11,447 bases of DNA, from the NCBI GenBank assembly GCA_964614375.1, contig CAZTLI010000148.1:1-11447 (forward strand). Direction: 5' to 3'. A program made the translations under genes and the position numbers. This stretch comes from CAZTLI01 sp964614375 (lineage in GTDB: Bacteria > Chloroflexota > Anaerolineae > Aggregatilineales > Phototrophicaceae). The notes beneath the pieces are model-generated. The model saw only the letters and a program-made list of their open reading frames with translations. It was not told where the DNA came from and made no database searches. This document shows, one piece after another, positions 7,683 to 11,447 of this stretch (position 1 is the first letter of the stretch; every line of letters starts with the position of its first letter).

Positions 7683-9353
7683 ATGAGCACCATCTGGAAA
7701 CATTACCGTCCTACGCTCCTCGCAGATTTACTAGCTGGATTAACAGGCGCAGTCGCGGGTGCGCCACAGGCGATGGGCTTCGCCATCATCGCGGGCATCT
7801 CACCTGTGTATGGTCTGTATTCAGCCTTTATCGTGACCATTGTCGCGGCATTCACCACCAGTTCTGCCTTTCTCACCGTTGCACCGTCTAACGCCCTTGC
7901 CCTGGTCGTGGCGAGTGTGTTGATGCGCGTTTCAGAATCCGACACGTTGAACGTTCAGTATATGTTTGTGCTCACGCTGCTGGTGGGCGTTTTTCAGCTT
8001 GGCTTCGGCCTGTTCCGGTTGGGCAATCTGACACGCTTCGTCTCCAACGCCGTCATGACCGGATTCATCACAGGCGCGGGGCTGCTTATCATTCTCGGTC
8101 AGCTTGACCATATCACTGGTTTTGAAAGTCCCACTCGCGGCGGCATTCTCGCACAATTTGAATACTGGCTCACACACCTGTCGCAAACAGATATTCAGAC
8201 ACTCATCATCGGGGTCATGGCAATCGTCATCATCGCCACGCTGCATCATACGCGCTTCAAGAGAATCGCCACCCTCACCGCCATCATCATCACATCAACA
8301 CTCGTGCTGGTGCTGGGTTGGGATGGTGTGCAGCGTGTATCAGATATGGGATCGATTCCCGGCACGCTGCCACCTTTCACACTTCCCAACTTAAGTTATG
8401 CGCCGGAGCTGCTATCCGTTGCGCTGGCGATGGCTGTGCTGGCACTGGTGCAAAGCGCGGCAATCACCAGCAGCGTCGCCGAACCAGATGGGTCAACGGC
8501 AGATACCACCCGCGACTTCATCGGGCAGGGACTCGCCAATATTGCCGGGAGTCTCTTTCAGGGGATGCCATCGGGCGGCTCGATTTCACGCACAGCGGTC
8601 AACATCGCCGCGGGGGCAAAAACACGCCTGGCAAACATTTTCGCTGGATTATGGGTCGCTGTGCTGGTGCTGTTCTTTCGGCAGTGGATTGAACAGGTCA
8701 CACTGGCGGCGCTGGCGGGGCATCTGGTCGTGGCGGCGGCGGGACTCATCCGTCTGGATAGCATCCGCCTGGCGTGGCAAGTCAGTTGGATGGGACGCCT
8801 GCCGATGGTCATCACACTGCTCTCGACGTTGATTCTGCCGCTGGAATACAGCATCTATCTCGGCGTTATCCTATCACTCGGACTCTATGTCTATACGTCG
8901 GCGTCCAACATCAAAATTACGCAGTTGGTACGCACCACCGATAATCACTATCGCGAAATGCCCGTCCCCACAACACTGCCCAGCGATAGTCTTACGCTGC
9001 TATCGGTACATGGCAATCTGTATTTCGCGGCTGCCAAAAAGCTGGAAGAACTGCTGCCTTCGCCGGGCACAGGTCATCATTCGGTGGTGATTGTCCGCCT
9101 GCGCGATAATCAGTATCTGGGAAGCACTGGAATCCGACTGTTTGAAAAGTACGCCCGCCAGCTGCACGATCACGACAGCAAGCTCATCCTCGCGGGAGTC
9201 AGCCAGACCGTGCGCGACCAGATGGAACGCACAGGCGCAATCCAGATATTTGGGCGGGATAACGTGTTTTATGCCGAGGATGTGGTCTTCTCCGCCACTG
9301 AACACGCGCTGGAATATGCCGAAAACTGGCTCAAACATCATCATAATACCTGA
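7683..9353 (+). CDS. SulP family inorganic anion transporter with C-terminal STAS domain
   Basis: This inner-membrane protein belongs to the SulP/SLC26 family, whose members carry sulfate, bicarbonate or other small anions. It has 556 aa. The N-terminal signature APQAMGFAIIAGISPVYGLY is followed by about a dozen hydrophobic segments, the motif QGMPSGGSISRTAVN (293-307), and a cytosolic STAS domain from about residue 437 to the end, with DNQYLGSTG around 475-483 (Ser481 at the usual anti-sigma-antagonist serine position). The position aligned with the TM8 acidic residue of BicA is Gln257 (LALVQSAAI), as in a subgroup of bacterial SulP proteins. The frame opens earlier at 7521, but the Met at 7683 gives the family N-terminus and lies downstream of the likely promoters. 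No Shine-Dalgarno sequence precedes it. It is divergent from phosphodiesterase-ppc; a bicarbonate-supply role is conceivable but not shown by sequence. The substrate remains open. Confidence 0.92.
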   Translation: MSTIWKHYRPTLLADLLAGLTGAVAGAPQAMGFAIIAGISPVYGLYSAFIVTIVAAFTTSSAFLTVAPSNALALVVASVLMRVSESDTLNVQYMFVLTLLVGVFQLGFGLFRLGNLTRFVSNAVMTGFITGAGLLIILGQLDHITGFESPTRGGILAQFEYWLTHLSQTDIQTLIIGVMAIVIIATLHHTRFKRIATLTAIIITSTLVLVLGWDGVQRVSDMGSIPGTLPPFTLPNLSYAPELLSVALAMAVLALVQSAAITSSVAEPDGSTADTTRDFIGQGLANIAGSLFQGMPSGGSISRTAVNIAAGAKTRLANIFAGLWVAVLVLFFRQWIEQVTLAALAGHLVVAAAGLIRLDSIRLAWQVSWMGRLPMVITLLSTLILPLEYSIYLGVILSLGLYVYTSASNIKITQLVRTTDNHYREMPVPTTLPSDSLTLLSVHGNLYFAAAKKLEELLPSPGTGHHSVVIVRLRDNQYLGSTGIRLFEKYARQLHDHDSKLILAGVSQTVRDQMERTGAIQIFGRDNVFYAEDVVFSATEHALEYAENWLKHHHNT

Positions 9354-9418
9354 ATAGATTTGGGCATTTATCACAATAATCTTGCATCACCGCTCGATTT
9401 ATAGCAGAGTCGCGAAAT

Positions 9419-9454
9419 AGTGGGCGCGCAGGTTCTATCCGCGTGCCTATTTTA
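9419..9454 (+). terminator. Intrinsic terminator of the SulP gene
   Basis: The arms AGTGGGCGCGC (9419-9429) and GCGTGCCTATT (9441-9451) form an 11-bp stem with three G·U pairs, an 11-nt loop, and a T-rich tail (TATTTTATT, overlapping the base of the stem). It lies 65 bp after the SulP stop and 40 bp before the FTCD gene, so the hut genes downstream need their own promoter or readthrough. CATAAT near 9460 could be a -10 box for them, but I see no matching -35. Confidence 0.7.
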
Positions 9455-9495
9455 TTGCCATAATCACAATTGAATGTCACGAAAGATGTGCAACG

Positions 9496-11025
9496 ATGAA
9501 AAAACTGGTTGAATGTGTCCCGAACTTTTCTGAAGGTCGTCGCCCGGAAGTCATAGAGGCGATAGTCAATGCGATGGCAGCGGTGGATGGCGTGCAGGTG
9601 CTCGATCACGAAAGCGACGCCGATCATAATCGTTCGGTCATTACGCTGCTCGGCGCGCCAGATGCAGTCGTTGAAGCCGCCTTTAATGGTATTGTGGAAG
9701 CCGCCAAACACATCGACATGGATACACACGCAGGTGAGCATCCACGCATGGGCGCGACAGATGTCGTCCCCTTCATCCCGATAGAAGGTGTGACCATGAC
9801 CGACTGTGTGGAACTGGCGCACCGGTTGGGCAAACGTGTGGGCACAGAACTGGGCATTCCGGTTTATCTCTATGAAGCTGCGGCTACCCGCCCCGAACGC
9901 GAAAATCTCGCCGATGTCCGCAAAGGGCAGTATGAATTATTGAAAGAGGAAATCGGGCACAATCCCAAACGCGACCCCGACTATGGCCCCGCCGCAGTTG
10001 GCAAAGCAGGTGCGGTCATCATCGGCGCGCGTGCCCCACTCGTGGCCTATAACATCTATCTGACAACCGATAATGTAGACATCGCCAAAAATATCGCTAA
10101 AGCCATCCGGCACTCGTCTGGCGGACTGCGGTTCGTCAAAGGGTTGGGCTTGCTCGTCAATAATAAGGCGCAGGTGTCGATGAATCTGACCGATTACACG
10201 CGCACACCGCTTCATCGCGTGGTCGAAATGGTGCGGCGCGAAGCCGCCCGTTACGGCGTCGGCATTGAAAGCAGCGAGGTCGTTGGTCTCATCCCCCAGC
10301 GCGCATTGATTGATTCGGCCCAGTGGTATTTACAAATCGACGGCTTTCAGCCCGAACAAGTGCTTGAATCCCGCTTGCAAAGTGGGGAATCAACACCATC
10401 AGGCGGGGCAGACGCTTTCCTCGACTCGCTGGCAGATAGTAATCCCACACCCGGCGGCGGGTCTGCCGCTGCCTATGCCGGGGCGATGGCTGCCGGATTG
10501 GTGGCGATGGTCGCGCGTGTGACAATGGGCAAGAAAAAATACGCCGATGTCGAAGCCCGGATGCGCGATATTGCCGCAGAAGCCGATGCCTTACGCGCGC
10601 AGTTACAAAACGCCGTCAAAGAAGATGCCGACTCGTTCACAGGTATCATCACGGCGCTGCGCCTGCCTAAAGACACCGCAGCACAACAGGCCGCCCGTGC
10701 CGACGCAATCGAAGCCGCCACCTGTCATGCTGCTGAAGTCCCGCTTGAATCGGCACGTAAAGCCGTGCGTGTGTTGGAACTGGCGGCAGAGGTCGCAGAA
10801 ATTGGCAATACCAATGCTGTATCGGATGCGGGTTCCGCCGGGGGATTGGCTGGTGCGTGTCTGCACGCCGCAACCCTCAACGTCAAAATCAACGCTACAG
10901 GCGTTAAAGACCGTGACCGCGCCGGCAAATGGACGCAGGCATTGACCGAATTACACACCCAGGCGGCACAATTGACCGAAAGATTGCACAACGCCCTGCG
11001 CGAACGCGGCGGTATAGAGGTTTAG
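9496..11025 (+). CDS. ftcD: Bifunctional glutamate formimidoyltransferase / formimidoyl-THF cyclodeaminase
   Basis: This enzyme moves the formimino group of N-formimino-L-glutamate to tetrahydrofolate, releasing glutamate, then deaminates 5-formimino-THF to 5,10-methenyl-THF and ammonia. It closes the folate-linked route of histidine breakdown. The 509 aa protein has the transferase part at about 1-300, with CVPNFSEGR (7-15), DHESDADHNRSV (37-48) and AGEHPRMGATDVVPFIP (79-95) containing His82, the catalytic His of known formiminotransferases. A cyclodeaminase part follows from about 304 to the end, with FLDSLADSNPTPGGGSAAA at its start. This two-domain order matches vertebrate FTCD (about 541 aa); many bacteria encode the parts separately or use other routes. 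The ATG at 9496 begins the expected MKKLVECVPNFSEG; the upstream ribosome-binding site is weak (GAAAG, 11 bases away). hutU follows after 30 bp on the same strand, so the two form an operon. Confidence 0.95.
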   Translation: MKKLVECVPNFSEGRRPEVIEAIVNAMAAVDGVQVLDHESDADHNRSVITLLGAPDAVVEAAFNGIVEAAKHIDMDTHAGEHPRMGATDVVPFIPIEGVTMTDCVELAHRLGKRVGTELGIPVYLYEAAATRPERENLADVRKGQYELLKEEIGHNPKRDPDYGPAAVGKAGAVIIGARAPLVAYNIYLTTDNVDIAKNIAKAIRHSSGGLRFVKGLGLLVNNKAQVSMNLTDYTRTPLHRVVEMVRREAARYGVGIESSEVVGLIPQRALIDSAQWYLQIDGFQPEQVLESRLQSGESTPSGGADAFLDSLADSNPTPGGGSAAAYAGAMAAGLVAMVARVTMGKKKYADVEARMRDIAAEADALRAQLQNAVKEDADSFTGIITALRLPKDTAAQQAARADAIEAATCHAAEVPLESARKAVRVLELAAEVAEIGNTNAVSDAGSAGGLAGACLHAATLNVKINATGVKDRDRAGKWTQALTELHTQAAQLTERLHNALRERGGIEV

Positions 11026-11055
11026 CCCTTAGCTGCACTTTGAGGAGAACACACA

Positions 11056-11447
11056 ATGACACGCGAAATCCATCCCCCAACAGGGACACAATTGACCTGC
11101 AAAAATTGGCTGATAGAGGCCGCTTATCGCATGATTCAACACAATCTCGACCCACAGGTGGCGGGCGACCCGGCAAATCTCATTGTCTATGGTGGGCGGG
11201 GCAAAGCAGCGCGCAACTGGGACTGTTTCGATGCCATTCTCGCTTCACTGAAAAACCTTGAACCGGATGAAACGCTGCTGGTGCAGTCCGGCAAACCCGT
11301 CGCCGTGTTCAGGACGCACGAAGATGCGCCGCGTGTCCTCATCGCCAACACCAACATCGTCCCGGCATGGGCGACACAGGAAAATTTCGACCGGTGGGAA
11401 CGCGAAGGTCTCATCATGTACGGGCAGATGACCGCCGGAAGCTGGAT
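11056..11447 (+). CDS. hutU: Urocanate hydratase (3' truncated by window edge)
   Basis: Urocanase adds water to urocanate to give 4-imidazolone-5-propionate, the second step of histidine degradation, using tightly bound NAD+. Only the first 130 codons are present; the frame stays open to the right edge (the full protein is normally about 550 aa). The translation carries unmistakable family blocks: IVYGGRGKAARNWDCFDAI, ETLLVQSGKPVAVFRTHEDA, RVLIAN, and GLIMYGQMTAGSW at the edge. The start is well supported by a TGAGGAGA ribosome-binding site 8 bases before the ATG, the best in this window. It lies 30 bp after the FTCD gene on the same strand and is almost certainly co-transcribed with it. Downstream gene content, such as hutI, cannot be seen. 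Confidence 0.96.
   Translation, partial: MTREIHPPTGTQLTCKNWLIEAAYRMIQHNLDPQVAGDPANLIVYGGRGKAARNWDCFDAILASLKNLEPDETLLVQSGKPVAVFRTHEDAPRVLIANTNIVPAWATQENFDRWEREGLIMYGQMTAGSW

Noticed and set aside
9354..9495. Possible hut operator or riboswitch upstream of the FTCD gene
   Set aside because: Apart from the terminator hairpin, I see no HutC-like palindrome and no conserved riboswitch structure; the short CAATTG palindrome is not enough.
10929..11261. 110-codon plus-strand frame at the ftcD/hutU junction
   Set aside because: It is out of frame with both FTCD and urocanase, which are recognisable over the same bases.
1..11447. CRISPR arrays, tRNA/rRNA genes, insertion sequences, prophage or a defence island
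   Set aside because: No regularly spaced repeats, transposase or integrase motifs, terminal inverted repeats or RNA gene signatures were seen on either strand; every gap is under about 210 bp.

Overview
The window reads as ordinary chromosomal DNA of a free-living bacterium with mid-range GC (roughly 50-55%). Seven protein genes are densely packed, with short gaps and well-formed intrinsic terminators. I see no phage, insertion-sequence, CRISPR or RNA genes. The set (histidine catabolism through a fused formiminotransferase-cyclodeaminase, a cytosolic alkaline-phosphatase-superfamily phosphodiesterase, a large bacterial PEP carboxylase and a SulP transporter with a STAS domain) recalls Chloroflexota (Anaerolineae-like) genomes. 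That assignment is an impression from protein families, not something the window proves.

Layout, left to right. (1) 1-1478, plus: 3' part of an ABC exporter (membrane plus ATPase domains), cut by the left edge and closed by a strong terminator at 1494-1526. (2) 1539-3122, minus: histidine ammonia-lyase (hutH), convergent with the exporter, with its own candidate promoter. (3) 7515-3327, minus: a two-gene unit, a type I phosphodiesterase/nucleotide pyrophosphatase-like protein followed 22 bp later by PEP carboxylase (ppc). It is driven by a near-consensus promoter at 7572-7600 and ends at a hairpin terminator at 3208-3238. (4) 7683-9353, plus: a SulP-family anion transporter, divergent from the phosphodiesterase-ppc unit and followed by a terminator around 9419-9454. 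(5) 9496-11447, plus: a fused glutamate formimidoyltransferase/formimino-THF cyclodeaminase, then urocanate hydratase (hutU), which runs off the right edge.

Function. hutH, hutU and the FTCD fusion give three of the four steps from histidine to glutamate, with the formimino carbon delivered to tetrahydrofolate as 5,10-methenyl-THF. Imidazolonepropionase (hutI) is not in the window and may lie just beyond the right edge. The hut genes sit in two opposite-strand groups separated by the phosphodiesterase-ppc/SulP block. PEP carboxylase consumes bicarbonate, so the divergent SulP gene could be read as a bicarbonate importer. However, its TM8 cation-site position is Gln rather than the acidic residue of BicA, which argues against simple BicA-type Na+/HCO3- symport.

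I did not find a clearly new biological system. The most noteworthy details are the altered C-terminus of PEP carboxylase (Asn to Thr at the expected aspartate-inhibition residue), the SulP substitution, the split hut locus and the fused FTCD.
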